From Hypholoma sublateritium FD-334 SS-4 (Eukaryota > Basidiomycota > Agaricomycetes > Agaricales > Strophariaceae), in contig KN817551.1 in the NCBI GenBank assembly GCA_000827495.1, forward strand, positions 1 through 64,000: a stretch of DNA of 64,000 bases, in the 5' to 3' direction. The position numbers and the translations under genes are program-made. The notes under the pieces were generated by a model that ran no database searches, was not told where the DNA came from, and was given only the letters and a program-made list of their open reading frames with translations. Position 1 is the first letter of the stretch, and every line of letters starts with the position of its first letter. Shown here one piece after another: positions 24,701-36,186 of the stretch.

Positions 24701-25945
24701 CCGTGACCCCGTGCGCGAAACGGGGCCTAGGCCCGAGTCGGAGCGCGCGCCACTGTTGCCTGGCGCGAACTGGGCTTCATGTGGGCTCGGTGTAGAAAGG
24801 GGTGTGGCCAGGGGGCTCGCGGTGTATGAGGGACCAGACAGACTCCCATAACGCCCCGTTCTGTGCGGATATTGTTCATATCCCGCCGTCGAACGCTCCT
24901 CCCAAGCAGGTCCCGACTCAGCGCGCATGTCACGGGTAGCTGGTGAGAATTGCACGTCATGCGAGCTCGGTGTCGCAAGGGGGCTTGCAGAATACGACGA
25001 CCCAGACAGACTCCCATAGCGCGCCGCTTTACGCGGATATTGTTCATCATGCTCTCTGTCCCGGGACCCGGACCCCTCGGCTTCGGCCAGTGCAACTTCG
25101 TGGAGCGTAGCAAACGCATTCCCCTTGCCTTCGTCGTCGTCGTCCGGCCGCCATGCCCGGCGGACATTAGCAAGGCTACCACCATGTTCCGTGTCTATCT
25201 CTGAGTATAGCGAGCTGGCAGCGGATAGGGGACTCGCGAGGTACCGCTGCGTATTTGCAGGCGAACCGCGGCGCTCGAGCGAGGCTGTGCGTGTCCGCTG
25301 GCCCACCAATGTCTCTTGATGCGGAGGGGTCATGGACCGGAGGACTGACGAGGCCGCCACGGGCGAGGGCGTGGAAGACGCCCGTTTCATTTGCGAGGCA
25401 AAGGGTTGGTTGTTGGGATATGTGTATTGTGGGTGGATATATGGGTGTACATTTGCAGGTGCGCCGCTCCCTGAGGCTGGGCGATTCGGCTGGTGTGTAG
25501 GTGATATACCCACAGACGGGGATGGTGACTGTCTAATGCTGTTACTGGGTGCGGCCGAGGTTGTGCTTCCCGCCGACGACACGCGCTTGGTCATGACGGG
25601 CTTCTTGAGCTTGCCCAAAAATCGTACATCAGCCCCAGAGAAGCGACCGACGACTCCCTCGCAGTAGCCCTATCGTACAGTTAGTTCTAAGAAGCAAAAA
25701 TGCCCCATTCTCCTCACCAAGTAGAAGCCCTCGCGATCCTGCAGCTGCAACAAAACGGTGATTTCATCGTCCTACGCAGCATCAGATGAGCAACTCAATG
25801 GTATCACTGATGATAAGCAAACCTTGAGAAACATTAGATCGTCCGCGCTCTCCGCTACGCAGTCACATATCGCAATGCCCTTCCCAATACCGCCCTTGGC
25901 CGCAAACCGCGTCCACCGGGCGAGCTCCGCCGCTTCCAGGCCCAT
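18791..25945 (-). CDS. Giant SH3 + TBC (Rab-GAP-like) domain protein (about 2275 aa)
   Basis: Seven exons: 25945-25823, 25771-25718, 25669-21222, 21159-19553, 19493-19262, 19210-19137 and 19080-18791; lengths keep frame. The N-terminus (residues about 24-90) is SH3-like: IAICDCVAESADDLMFLK, DDEITVLLQL and YLGYCEGVVGRF. About 1850 residues of Ser/Pro/Ala-rich disordered sequence follow. From about residue 1965 a TBC domain is seen (ELKWMSLM, LLTEGVPSSVRYLVWTYL, KIEDDVR, LLLLAPEEDAFWIFVSIMD, SLPPEHLNRVWDLFLFEG). TBC proteins normally accelerate GTP hydrolysis by Rab GTPases, and SH3 domains bind proline motifs, so a trafficking or polarity role is likely. The glutamine-finger position (YxQ) reads YSM (2075-2077). 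The fourth intron uses a GC donor. Exon 3 is very GC-rich, which creates long antisense frames. Confidence 0.85.
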
Positions 25946-26885
25946 CCCGCGCCGTGCTTGTCGATGGGCTCGTCGTTATTGCGAAGAGTGTAGAGCACCC
26001 GAAGCTGATATGAGCAATCTGGGCGAGAAGCAGACTGCTACGATTTGAGGTTCGTAGTGGAAGATGGAGAATGGGCTGTTCGCTGACGTCGTGGTCCCTG
26101 TTCCTGTCCTTGTTCGGCAGCCTTGAGCGCAAAAAGAATGAGAATGGCTGTGCAGAGAGCTCAAGAACACTGAGCCTGTTCTGGAACAGCGAGTGGACGG
26201 ACAGCTCGCACTGGACGCGGCGGTGGACGCGAAATACGAAGAATATCATCTCAACGCATCAGGTACCACCTCATTTTCCAAGGCTCTTGCCACACACTCG
26301 CAAATACGCTCGGTCTTGTCCGCTCGTCCTGACTCCTTGTTTGTGGGTCACGGTGCGCACTACTTACCAGCAGCATTTGGAGCAAAGCTAAACAGGTTTT
26401 CTCGTTATTATACGTTCATCGAAAGACATGGCAAGTACGTCGCAATCCAATTGGCCTTGGCCCTGAGGTTTAACTGCAGGTCTGTCCATAAATGAGCCAA
26501 AAATGAGCCAAGTTCGGCCATAATGCGCCGCCGAACGGGAATGTGGAGTTCCGCCACGTCACTTAAAACTGAGCGCCTACTTAGAAACATGTTCACCGGC
26601 AACAGTGGCGGCTTCAGCTTCCATCTTCCCAAGACGCCACCTGACAAGTGCTCAAGCGCAAACGATGCAGCGACGAGTAAACATATGTATGCATTCCGTC
26701 TACAACACACTAGCAGAGCGCGAGAGCAAGACCAGCTTGCGCATCGCTGCGCCTGCATCACAATATCCTTTTCCTCCTAGCTGCACGTCCAGAGCACTGG
26801 CGTTCCGCAGCCATATATAGACCGGCGGTGGAGCTGAATGTGCTCTCCGATGAGCGCCTCGTAAAGCACGGACCACGGAAGTGAC
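25946..26885. other. Intergenic region, nothing firm
   Basis: It lies upstream of the SH3-TBC gene. A + strand frame at 26193-26495 is open for 100 codons but has no domain or splice support, and it overlaps an equally open minus frame. I would not call a gene. Confidence 0.4.
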
Positions 26886-26939
26886 TTACACATCATTTCC
26901 CCCGTCATCAACGTCTATGCAGTTCTGCTTAGCACACTC

Positions 26940-27056
26940 CTAATACGCCTCGCCCGTGCGCCCATCACCGCGTCGTTCCTTCTGATGGATGGTATCGTTG
27001 ATAAGCGCAGCGCAGACGGCAGAAGCGGCGACGAGGAGTGCGGTGTAAGTCTGCAT
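26940..27056 (-). CDS. Possible small secreted peptide (38 aa, or 55 aa if a TAG is bypassed)
   Basis: ATG at 27056 starts a signal-peptide-like sequence (MQTYTALLVAASAVCAAL) followed by a charged, dibasic stretch (HQKERRGDGRTGEAY) and TAG at 26942-26940. The same frame continues after the TAG for 17 codons (ECAKQNCIDVDD...) to a TAA at 26886. This tail looks like the Cys-containing end of a small secreted protein. A TATATAAGG box lies about 100 nt upstream. It may be an intact 38-residue peptide, a gene with a premature stop, or a gene whose intron I could not place. Confidence 0.4.
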   Translation of the reverse strand: MQTYTALLVAASAVCAALINDTIHQKERRGDGRTGEAY

Positions 27057-27152
27057 CTTCAGGTATAGCGTGAAAAGTGATGAAAAGTGATAATGTTTAT
27101 GGGGATTAATGTGGGCGACCGGCACTGCCTGAACCAGAGCCGCGATGGCTAG

Positions 27153-27161
27153 CCTTATATA
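27153..27161 (-). promoter_or_regulatory. TATA box upstream of the small secreted peptide
   Basis: TATATAAGG on the minus strand, 97-105 nt before the ATG at 27056. Confidence 0.45.
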
Positions 27162-28632
27162 CCGCTGCGGCACGACCCTGATGTACTTATGTACGCCATC
27201 ATTTTGATAGTGATCGGCATGGAATAAATATAGACACGCGGGGCGGTGCAGCGGGCGACCTGCGGCGGCTTCCTGGGCGACGCAAGACAGAACGACACCA
27301 TGGGACGGGCGGTGTCGGCGGTGACGAATTTGCAAGCGGAAGTATGCTACGCTCCCGGCAGGGTATCATGTTGGTATAAATGAGTAGATAGGGGAGTCGG
27401 AAGATCATATGCGTAGGTCAGGCAGTGGAGGCGCAGACTCTTCAGACACACTCCAGCACAACGGCCGTATGTCGCGTTTGCTCCTACAAAGCATCGAGTA
27501 GTAGGCGTGCTCATCCGACTGTTGGCGCTGCTTCATGCATAAGCATACATCCAATGGCTGCCTTTAATCAAATTCCATGCTTCCCATGGTGGGCTGAATG
27601 CTCGATAAATCAGTGCCTGATCCCGAGCTCGCCTATTAAGTATGTGCTTGCAAGGAAGTAAGTATTGTATTCTCGTTCCTTGTATTTATTTACGAGCATG
27701 CTAACCTTATCTACCCAGAAAAATGGCATTGCTTCATTGCCTGCATGAATAAAAAACATTCCTCTATGTCTCGAGGACGGATCCTATGAATACGGCCTCT
27801 CCGTTTCGTCGCTAAGGGAGCCTGTCCCACCCTGTATCACAGACTAGTGCTGTCTAACGCCACTGCAAGATCGACAGAAGGAGAGGATCCAGAGAGCGTA
27901 ACCTAAAAGTCGGACTTATCATCGACAATTGTTGGACAATTGAAGCGTTGACTGGCTTTCTTATCAGAAATTTTTCAAAACGAATGGAAATGCTTGACAT
28001 CTGCCTACGATAAACACTGAACCAAGGCCAGTGGGGTATTTTATGGCGGCAGGCGCGCGCTTAAACGCGGCGTTAATATCCATCAAATTCAAGGTTTGGG
28101 CGGAGTTGTGAAATATCGGAGAATTCCAGCGAAGCCACTCTTTGGCCGCGCTCATCCGAATTTCGCCAACATGAACCATCCCCAAACTCGAAGTCTTGAG
28201 GCTTGCTACAGACGCTCCGGTTTATTTCGCCGTAAAATATTTCATTTCAAGGTTCAGCCTGTAACACTCAGGTATAGAGCACCTCTTGCACGTAATTTCA
28301 TGACACGAGCTTATTATCTTCAATATTTCTTCGAGGCCCAGTGTCATCGCGTCGTTTGTGGGCCCTTAGCCGATGTACCCAGTTTAACTGACAGACCTGT
28401 GCGTTGTGTTTATTTCAGACAGTGCCGGAAACCCGTTCACCGTCGTCCATCAAAGTCATTGTTCTTTCGAATTTCACCAAATCACGTTTGACAGCGAGTA
28501 ACAACGAGAAGAGACACCTATGAATACATGCAGTGTAGAGTTCTCATGCCTTTGTCTGTGATCGCTTACTCCGCTCGTGAGCAAAATTCTGCCCAAATTC
28601 TGCCAGCCTTTGTCTTCACTGCCATCATCACC
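27162..28632. other. Intergenic region, nothing recognised
   Basis: About 1.5 kb without a supportable gene. Frames at 27425-27661 (+) and 27964-28185 (-) lack domains, splice partners and consistent codon pattern. Confidence 0.4.
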
Positions 28633-28827
28633 ATGTGCGATTGCAACAGTAACTTACCATGGATACAAACGTCCCATTGTGCAGATAAAAGGCTCAACGC
28701 AAACGACCTTAGGATATCGATATCTCAACATTCCCATCGAGGAGCAGAACGGGATGCAAGCCACCAGCGCGACACAAATTCCGGCGGAGTTGATGGTGGA
28801 AATGACAAACCTTCTCGACAAAGCTGA
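28633..28827 (+). promoter_or_regulatory. Upstream ORF overlapping the start of zinc-finger gene B
   Basis: ATG at 28633 opens a 64-codon frame starting MCDCNSNLPW, 121 nt before the main ATG and in the +1 frame relative to it, as in paralogue A. It overlaps the main start and ends at 28827. The first ten codons match A at most positions, including synonymous differences. Confidence 0.4.
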
Positions 28828-30414
28828 ATCTATCCAGGTGAGGTTCTTCGTTCCGCCAAAGACTCTGCAACATGTGCTTATTGGTCCTGCTATATCCCGC
28901 AAGGATAATTCGGGGGGGCCTTTTCAATGTCTATATGTCTTTTCAAGTGGCCTCCAGTGCGAAAAGGTATGGCCTACAAGATACGAGTTGCAACGACACT
29001 TGAAAACACATTTAGGGTGCGGATAAACAACATTTTAAATGATTTGGATCTGAACTTGCGTAGTATAAGAGAACACGTTTGCACTTTTTGCACGGAGGCG
29101 AGGGATCTGTGGATTAGGCAGGGCTGCGTTGGTAAGGAGCCGAAGGTTTACAACGCCGTGCAGGCCCACAATATGAAGAATCACATTGAGCGAGTACAGT
29201 AAGTGTTTCCTGCACTCTGAGGCTTTAGACTGACGCTTCTCAGCAAACCACAGGCTGGGTCGAGCTCTTCCCATCCCGTTCAAGGTCGTGGTGGACAAAC
29301 TCAGCGGAACAAGATGGTTTCGTCAGAACTGAGTGCACCCCCGTCAACACTTACTATTCCTGACCTAGAGCAAGGACTCACCACCTCTCAAAACCGGGGT
29401 CGAGGTCGAGGTCCCTGGTCGTCTGGCAGAGCTGCGCCCTATCCCGCTGAGGGTATCCGCAATGATAGGGTGCATCGCGAGCTCAGCGGCCACAGGAAAA
29501 GTGTCTCGCATTCCATGCGCACTGCATCTTTCCTAACGCCTTTTCACACTCCTATCGGCACGCGAGCCCGCAGTGCTACCCCACAGCGCCTAAAATACGA
29601 GGGTTACGCACCCACGCAGCCATTCTATACCCCGCAGGGCTCATATCCAACACTGGACTGGGAGATGAGTCCCAACACATACGACACGTTGGGGGCTGCT
29701 GACGCTAAGCAACACCCCATATTGTCACTCAGAGACGCTGGCGGTTTTGCCAACTTCGAGCCGTACTCAGATCCCGCTGAGCCTATTCTGGGCACCTCCT
29801 CGGATGGATATTCTAGTGGGCTTTCCTCCACTGGGTGGCCAACTCCGTCCCCGTCCGGACAGGACATGATTCATGATGATCTCGCGTATTTTCAGAAACA
29901 GGACTCGCTCGATGACTATTCGGTCGGCCAGAATCCTCGCATTGCATTCTCCACTTATATGCCAAACGGTGAACCATATTACGGTCTTAGTATCTCTCAG
30001 TCGGAGCCACAATATGCAGGTGACTCCTTCGTCGCCACGGAAAACACTTTGGGTCTTGAAATATCCGCAACGCATTCCCTAGACGCGTTGTCTGGCGTAT
30101 TTGAGAACGGGGACCCTCAGTACAGCTCTTATGTAAAGTCTCCTTTCTACGCAGACGTCCCGAATTCACTCGCACCAAATTTCTCCGCAATTTATACCCC
30201 GGGACTGGTTGCTGAAATGCCTGCGCCACCCCCTTGTTATATCACAAACTCGATCCACCAGAACGTTTCTGCTAACGGGAACGTCGGCACTGGAGGGAAT
30301 TTATTTCCTCGGCACGTCTTTGGCAGTCAATACTCCCATATCAACATTCCGGAAATCGATACGACGTCTCCTTACGACCTCGAGCCGTTGGTATTTGAAA
30401 AGGGACAAGAGTAA
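28754..30414 (+). CDS. Atypical double zinc-finger protein B (500 aa)
   Basis: Four exons: 28754-28837, 28904-29016, 29064-29198 and 29244-30414, in frame. Finger 1 is C-X9-C-X12-H-X3-H (Cys37, Cys47, His60, His64; core RYELQRHLKTH). Finger 2 is C-X2-C-X25-H-X4-H (Cys72, Cys75, His101, His106; core AHNMKNHIERV). The spacing is identical to gene A at 11629-12839, as are all three intron phases and the exon 3 length of 135 nt. The long C-terminal part is Ser/Pro/Tyr-rich, with QPFYTPQGSYPTLD near its start. Probably a nuclear nucleic-acid-binding protein. An in-frame upstream ATG at 28577 would extend the protein, but the corresponding frame in A contains a stop, so 28754 is preferred. Confidence 0.78.
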
Positions 30415-30871
30415 GGACTTACGTCCATACTAATGATGGCCGACACTTCTCTTTCACGATCTCCGCAAATTTCCCTCCACTTTCGAGGAATTTCTGTAGA
30501 ATTTCCGGATATTACTGATGGACTTTTACGCTATCTCACGATGTTTTTCATATCATGTGTGTTGTCATCGCTCTCTTGTTATCCTGTTGTGCATACGTTT
30601 ACATAGATATTACCATGTCAGATCTATCGCTGTCTCGCCTGTATTGTTATGTTGGTAATTTATTTGATGAGGAGGAATTGTCATATTCGACCTCAATTGC
30701 AATAGCGCTTCTGTTCAGAGGTGAGAGTCAGGCCAACCTTGTTTTCATTGGTTTATTATATTTACGTGAGACTACAGCTAGAAAAACAGGCGACTATTAT
30801 GTGAATAAAGAGTTTGAGTACTCGGCGAGTATAAATATGTAAATAAGCAACGAAGGGGTGCAAAATACCAA
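30415..30871. other. Convergent intergenic region
   Basis: AT-rich 3' flanks of zinc-finger gene B and the first fruit-body-like gene. A 95-codon + frame at 30555-30842 has no support. Confidence 0.4.
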
Positions 30872-32553
30872 TTACAGCTCGAACACGGTGATATCATCAA
30901 TGAAGGACCAAGCAGGCGCAGCTCCTCCGTGGAAGCTGAGAACATCGTTACCCTTAGCTGTCACCGTAACCTGGAAGAACTCGTAGTTGCTGAACCCAGG
31001 ACGAATCGTTTGTATGGTGACGCCGTTCCATTGCACATCGATGAACGCGGGCTGCTCCTGCGCGGGCGGCGCAAACGAGCTTGCTTGGAAGAAGCCGATG
31101 CTATACTGCCTTCCCGGGAGCGTCGCGAGGGGCTTCGTCGGCGTGAGCGTGCCCGCGAGTGCATCATTGGCGTTTGCAGATCCGAGCAGCGCCACCGCGT
31201 TCCCGGTGTGCGCGAACGCCTGGAAGAAGAAGATCGTCGCGTCGTCAGTGCCACCCGGGGGGCTCGTGCCGATCCAGTTGGCGTCCTGGGTGTCGAAACA
31301 GAACTCGTCACATTCGTTGAAGTCCTCGAAGCCGCCATCAATGACGAGGTTTGTGCGTTTGTACCCGCGAGAGAAGGTCACTTGAAGGTTGCCCTGGCCG
31401 GTGTTGACGGCGGTCGAAGCGTCCGCGGGGATGAAGTACTGTTTGGGCGAAACATAGATCAATATATTTGTCCTAGCATCAAGCCAAAAAAGATCCTTAC
31501 CATGCTGCAAGTGTACGTTGTGGGTGTTCCATCGACAACAGCGCGCCAGATGTTGAAGTATTGGCAGGCACCGCCCTGGCTATCCGCGCCGCGGGTATTG
31601 CACTGTTGAGCACACGCGTCGACATCATAACGATCAAGGAAGGCAAATCCCATGTACTATCATCCATAAATTAGTTCCCATACAAGATCGAATCAGTCAA
31701 ACAGATCAACTTACGCCAGGTGCGTTATTGGCGCCGTTGGTAGGTCCGAAGACAAGCTCATAGCCTTCGGGTGTCGTGGGGTCTACAAGAGTCGCGGACG
31801 AGTAACCGCTGCTCTGTTGAACGAATGTGAGCCCGGAAGGCGGGGGCGCGAGTTGTTGTCCACCGAAATTGGTTTTCTCCACAGCTGTGTGGGTGTCTGA
31901 GTAGATCGCACATTTCAGGTTCGAGTTGGATGCATCGAGTCCCGGATTGTTGAATTCGTAGAAGAGATTCGCGAAAACTAGGGCAGATTTTGATCGATGG
32001 ATTGCCATATCACAGAGAGCAGTAAGGCTTACCACAAGTCGGCACGCTATCGCAAAATGCGAGACAATCAGCAACGTTGTATGTTGCATTATTGACGGTA
32101 GTAAACGTTAAGTACGCCGTTCCTTCAATGGAGGCATCGCGGTCATTAGGAGCGACACCTGTGCCGTTAAACACAAGTTCGTAGTTGGCTGCGCTACGAC
32201 GAGTAGGAGGGGACAATTCACGGCGACTGGAGGTGGATGGAACGGGTGTGGTGAGAATAGCACCGTCAACAGCAGTAACAGTAGTGCTGTTCACAGCCTG
32301 ATCCGGGGCGCCAGAAGCAGTCGACTTTTGGTCGATGTTTAGAGCAGTGGAAACAATAGACTGCGTGTCTGTCACGCTATCATTGAGGTTGACCACTGGC
32401 GGAACTGTGTACCATGACCCCTTTTGACCCGGGGGTGTGATAGTTGTAGTTAGGGCTGTGGCCGGTTCAGCGTAAAGTAAAAATCATGAACGGTGGGAAC
32501 CAACCTGATACCGCAATGGCCAATGAGAGAGTGGACAATAATCGCGAAAGCAT
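30872..32553 (-). CDS. Fruit-body-specific-protein-like secreted protein, copy 1 (485 aa)
   Basis: Five exons: 32553-32505, 32455-32033, 31977-31715, 31656-31501 and 31438-30872. The signal peptide is MLSRLLSTLSLAIAVS, followed by a Thr/Ser-rich segment. Two PAN/apple-like Cys repeats follow (YELVFNGTG...DRDASIEGTAYLTF...CLAFCDSVPTC and YELVFGPTNGANN...GFAFLDRYD...CAQQC). Residues about 297-485 form a beta-sandwich-like, CBM-type module (NLVIDGGFEDFNECDEFC, ending GGAAPAWSFIDDITVFEL). I recall this arrangement from the basidiomycete fruit-body specific protein family; the biochemical function is unknown, possibly extracellular and carbohydrate-binding. Exons 3, 4 and 5 are exactly 263, 156 and 567 nt, as in the copies at 34433 and 49529. 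The upstream in-frame extension was rejected in favour of the signal peptide. Confidence 0.85.
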
Positions 32554-32633
32554 AGCGAAGACCGTAGGATGGAAGGAGATGCTGGCTCGTTGAATGACCT
32601 TGTCTTGACATTTTCTCTCGATTTCTAACTGCC

Positions 32634-32640
32634 TTTTATA
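32634..32640 (-). promoter_or_regulatory. TATA box, fruit-body-like copy 1
   Basis: TATAAAA (then GG) on the minus strand, about 80 nt before the ATG. The other two copies have a TATA box at nearly the same distance. Confidence 0.55.
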
Positions 32641-34432
32641 CATTATCTCAGTACGCTGGGGATACTGCGACGTCCAATGTACATCATTTACCCAGACCCG
32701 CCTCGCCTCCCAAAATGAATTCCGGAAGACGGAAAGCGGCACTCAGGAACGCAGCGCTTGATGAATGTGTGATCTGAACGTCTGGACATCGAATTGCTGA
32801 GCAGATAGCTGCCGGAAGCTCTGCTCCTGTCGACGAAAGGCCTGGAAGAAATCTTAATCCTCATTTAGTATAGAAGTTCCCTGAGATGGGCTGTAAGATA
32901 TTAAATGATCACCTACACTAATTCTGCGCGCTCTGAGTGGCATATCATGACCCTAGATTTTTCGAATTGGTCTGCTGTTCTGTCGCTGCCACCGTTCCTG
33001 CAGTCAGGAGACAGTGCATGTCCTTGATGCATGGCCTTGTTTGAGATATTCTCAGAGCATCACAAGCCCTAAGACTTCAGCCGGTGTCATCCTATGAAAG
33101 AACGACTCTCTAGGTAAATCGAGTGGTCGAGAATGCTGACGGCCGACGTACTTGACAACCAACGAACATGTTTAGACCAAGCCTGACCGATAAGATCGAA
33201 CCGACATAGCAGGGGATTTTACTCGACGTAGTGGCGTTTCATGTTTGTCTCGTGGTTGATCAAGGTAGCTGAAAGTAAGGAAAAGCAGGAGACATTGTCG
33301 GTCCGAGGAACATGGGTGGGTCGGTGGAACAAAACGAGCAGACGGCTTGTAGTCGGTAAACCCGGAGTTGCCCGTCAGATCTATTACTTATGTAATACCC
33401 TTATACCGAAGAATTTCATTCAAATTTCATCCTTTGGCGTAAGTCAAACTTGAGTACCATACAGATATGCCTTGTGAACGACTTATATACTAGCCATATA
33501 GGCTGTTCGATTTCAGCTAGATTTATCCTGCTGGATTGGCCTCGCAGACGAATCGGACTGCCTATGTACTTGCTATGTGCAATGTCGCTGCCGGATCGAT
33601 GCCTCGTCTTGGCGTCATCTATTTATAAATCAATTGATCAAATGATATCAATTATCTCAGTTGGACGTCCCCATCTCCTGATCGTAAATGTATCAAATAT
33701 TGCCTCGGTATACTTATGATTACTTATGATTGCCACTATACATGGCTTGCTAGATATAAATTGAGCCGAAATGGCCAACAAAACAGAGCAGAAAAATAAC
33801 ATTGACAGGACCGAGGGAGCAATCCTTGTGAATCCCAGAGGTGATTTTCAATTTATAGCGGTCGGACCATGCTCTTGTATACCCGTGTCTGCTCTATGGT
33901 GTAGAGCTTACTCGGATGTTGGACATGTCGCATGAGCATCATTTCAGAGCTTTCCAGTCACTATTGTTTTGACAAGGCTAAGTCTAGCCAACTCCATTAC
34001 TTACTCCGAAAGAGAATATCTTGCGGGTACATATATCTAGATCGATTTCTTGATGTGGGTAGTTGGATTTCACTTCAAACCTGCACAGAACAAAAATACG
34101 TCGAACCTGTTTAAGCGTGCGGATTAACATTTTCCGAACCTTAACTGTATCAGCGTCGCCATGAAGCCCATGCAGCGCGCTGTAGAACATTTAAAATCAA
34201 GTGAATAAGTGACACCGTCGCAATTAATAGGGCGTTTCCTGGGCGCTATGTAAGACGCGAAATTAACGAAGAACATGTAGACTTGGACGTCGAGGATTGG
34301 CGACATGTGGATTTTCTGAAAATCCACACATATGGAGTCCGAAACAACGTTTCTGATGGTGCGTTTCACTCAACGAATTGGCAATATATTACACAAGTAC
34401 ACAAGTCCACAGCGACTTCAAGATTTTTTCAC
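32641..34432. other. Spacer between fruit-body-like copies 1 and 2
   Basis: About 1.8 kb of AT-rich sequence with short frames only. No relic of another paralogue, element ends or RNA gene was recognised. Confidence 0.45.
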
Positions 34433-36102
34433 CTACAGCTCGAACACCGTAACATCATCGATAAATGACCACGCCGGCGCCGCACCGCCATTGAAAGCTA
34501 GCACGTCGTGCCCGACCGCTGTCACCGTGAATTGGAAGAACTCGAAGTTCGCGAAGCCTGGTCTGATGGTTCCCACAATCTCCCCGTTCCACAGCACGTT
34601 TACGAACGCGGCTGCCTCTTGCGCAGGCGGGCTAAACGAGCTCGACTGGAAAAACGCTATAGAGTATTGCCGACCAGGGAGCGTGACGAGCGGTTTGGCT
34701 GGGGTGAGCGTGCCCGGGAGGGCATCATCGGCATCCGCGGACCCAAGGAGCGCGACAGCGTTTCCGTTGTGCGCAAACGGTTGGAAGAAGAAGATAGTAG
34801 CATCGTCGGTGCCACCTGGTGGGCTCGTGCCGATCCATGTGCTATCGGAAGTTGCGAAGCAGAAGTCATCGCATAACTGGAAATCCTCAAACCCGCCATC
34901 GATGACTGCGTTGATACGCCGGTAGCCGCGCGATTCGGTGACAAGCAGACTTCCCTGACCGTTGTTATCTGCGGTGGTAGCGTCGGTCGGAATAAAGTAC
35001 TAAACACGGATGTTAGTCCGCAAGCAAAACTGAAGAGGCTTATAATTACCATGCTGCATGTGTAGGTAGTCGGCACGCCGTTCACCAGGGCTCGCCAGAT
35101 ATTGAAGAATTGGCACTCCCCGCCCTGAGAGTCGGCTCCGCGCTGATTACATTGCTCAGCGCACGCTTGAACATCGTAGCGATCAAGGAATGCGAAACCC
35201 ATGTACTATCAATCAAGGGATGAGCATATGTCACCAAAAATGATATGGGTATATAATTACCCCAGGAGCATTATTTGCTGCTGCAATTGGACCAAAAATG
35301 AATTCGTATCCTTCAGGAGTTGGGGGATCAACTAGGCTGACTGCTGCGAACCCACTGCTGTCCTGTATGAATGTCTTCCCAGCGGGAAGTGGCGCAAGTT
35401 GTTGGCCGCCGAAGTTCGTTTTCTCAGCTGCAGTATGCACGTCAGCGTAAGCTGCGCATACTAGATTCGAAGAGGCTGCGTCCAAGTGCGGGTTGTTGAG
35501 CTCGTAAAACAAATTCACAAATACTGGTGACGTTTTGATGTGAGGGCTGATTTAAATAATTAAGGTGCGTAGACATACCGCAGGTCTCAATGCCATCGCA
35601 GAAAGCCTCACACGCAGCGATATTATATGTTGAGTTGTCGACGGTGGTGAAGGTTAAGAACGCTGTTCCATGGATGGAAGCATCACGGTCAGTTGGGCCG
35701 GTACCCGATCCAGTGAAGACAGTCTCGTAGACGCCCGGACTACGACGAGCGAGAGGGCGAAGGGATCTACGCGTTGGAGCCGAGTCATCAGACGAATCCG
35801 AGGTGATTATCTGGCCATCGACAGCTGTAACGGTCGTTGCGTTGATAGGCTGGTTCGGGGGACCTGATGGGCCTGATTTCTGATCAATGGCCTCTGCAGT
35901 TGATGCAATGGCATCGCTGTCAGTTACGGTTCCGGAGAGGTCTGGAGGAGGCGGAGGTTGGAATGGTGTTCCCTGGAGGCCCGGAGGTACAATAGTGGTT
36001 ACCGCAGCTGGAGATCAATAAGCTAAGCACTCAAAAATAAACGAGGAGCATACCAGAGGCTGCGAGAGCCACAGAGAGCGTAGACAGTAGGCTAGAGAAC
36101 AT
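34433..36102 (-). CDS. Fruit-body-specific-protein-like secreted protein, copy 2 (487 aa)
   Basis: Five exons: 36102-36054, 36007-35579, 35523-35261, 35205-35050 and 34999-34433. The signal peptide is MFSSLLSTLSVALAAS. The layout is as in copy 1: Cys repeats (FCDGIETC; GFAFLDRYDVQACAEQC) and a C-terminal module from about residue 299 (AVIDGGFEDFQLCDDFC, ending PAWSFIDDVTVFEL). Differences from copy 1 include YETVFTGSG in place of YELVFNGTG and a Pro-rich N-terminal linker (QPPPPPDLSG). Intact and probably secreted; the ligand is unknown. It lies 2.0 kb upstream of copy 1 on the same strand, so a tandem duplication is likely. Confidence 0.85.
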
Positions 36103-36180
36103 GCCCTGCAGAAAGAAACCTGAACGCGGCCCTCGATTTGAGTCCGTATCCTGACCTCTGCCCCTTCACGAGAAGTGCTT

Positions 36181-36186
36181 TTTATA
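36181..36186 (-). promoter_or_regulatory. TATA box, fruit-body-like copy 2
   Basis: TATAAA followed by AA on the minus strand, about 80 nt before the ATG at 36102. Confidence 0.55.

Noticed and set aside
20458..25667. Long open frames on the + strand (for example 20458-21168, 22233-22814, 22821-23297)
   Set aside because: They are antisense to the GC-rich exons of the SH3-TBC gene, have no domains and reflect codon bias of the real gene.
26193..26495. 100-codon + strand frame upstream of the SH3-TBC gene
   Set aside because: No domain, no splice support and an overlapping open minus frame; probably chance.
30929..35000. Open + strand frames of 120-226 codons (30929-31609, 34332-34925)
   Set aside because: Antisense to the last exon of the fruit-body-like genes. 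The minus-strand frame is conserved among three paralogues, these are not.
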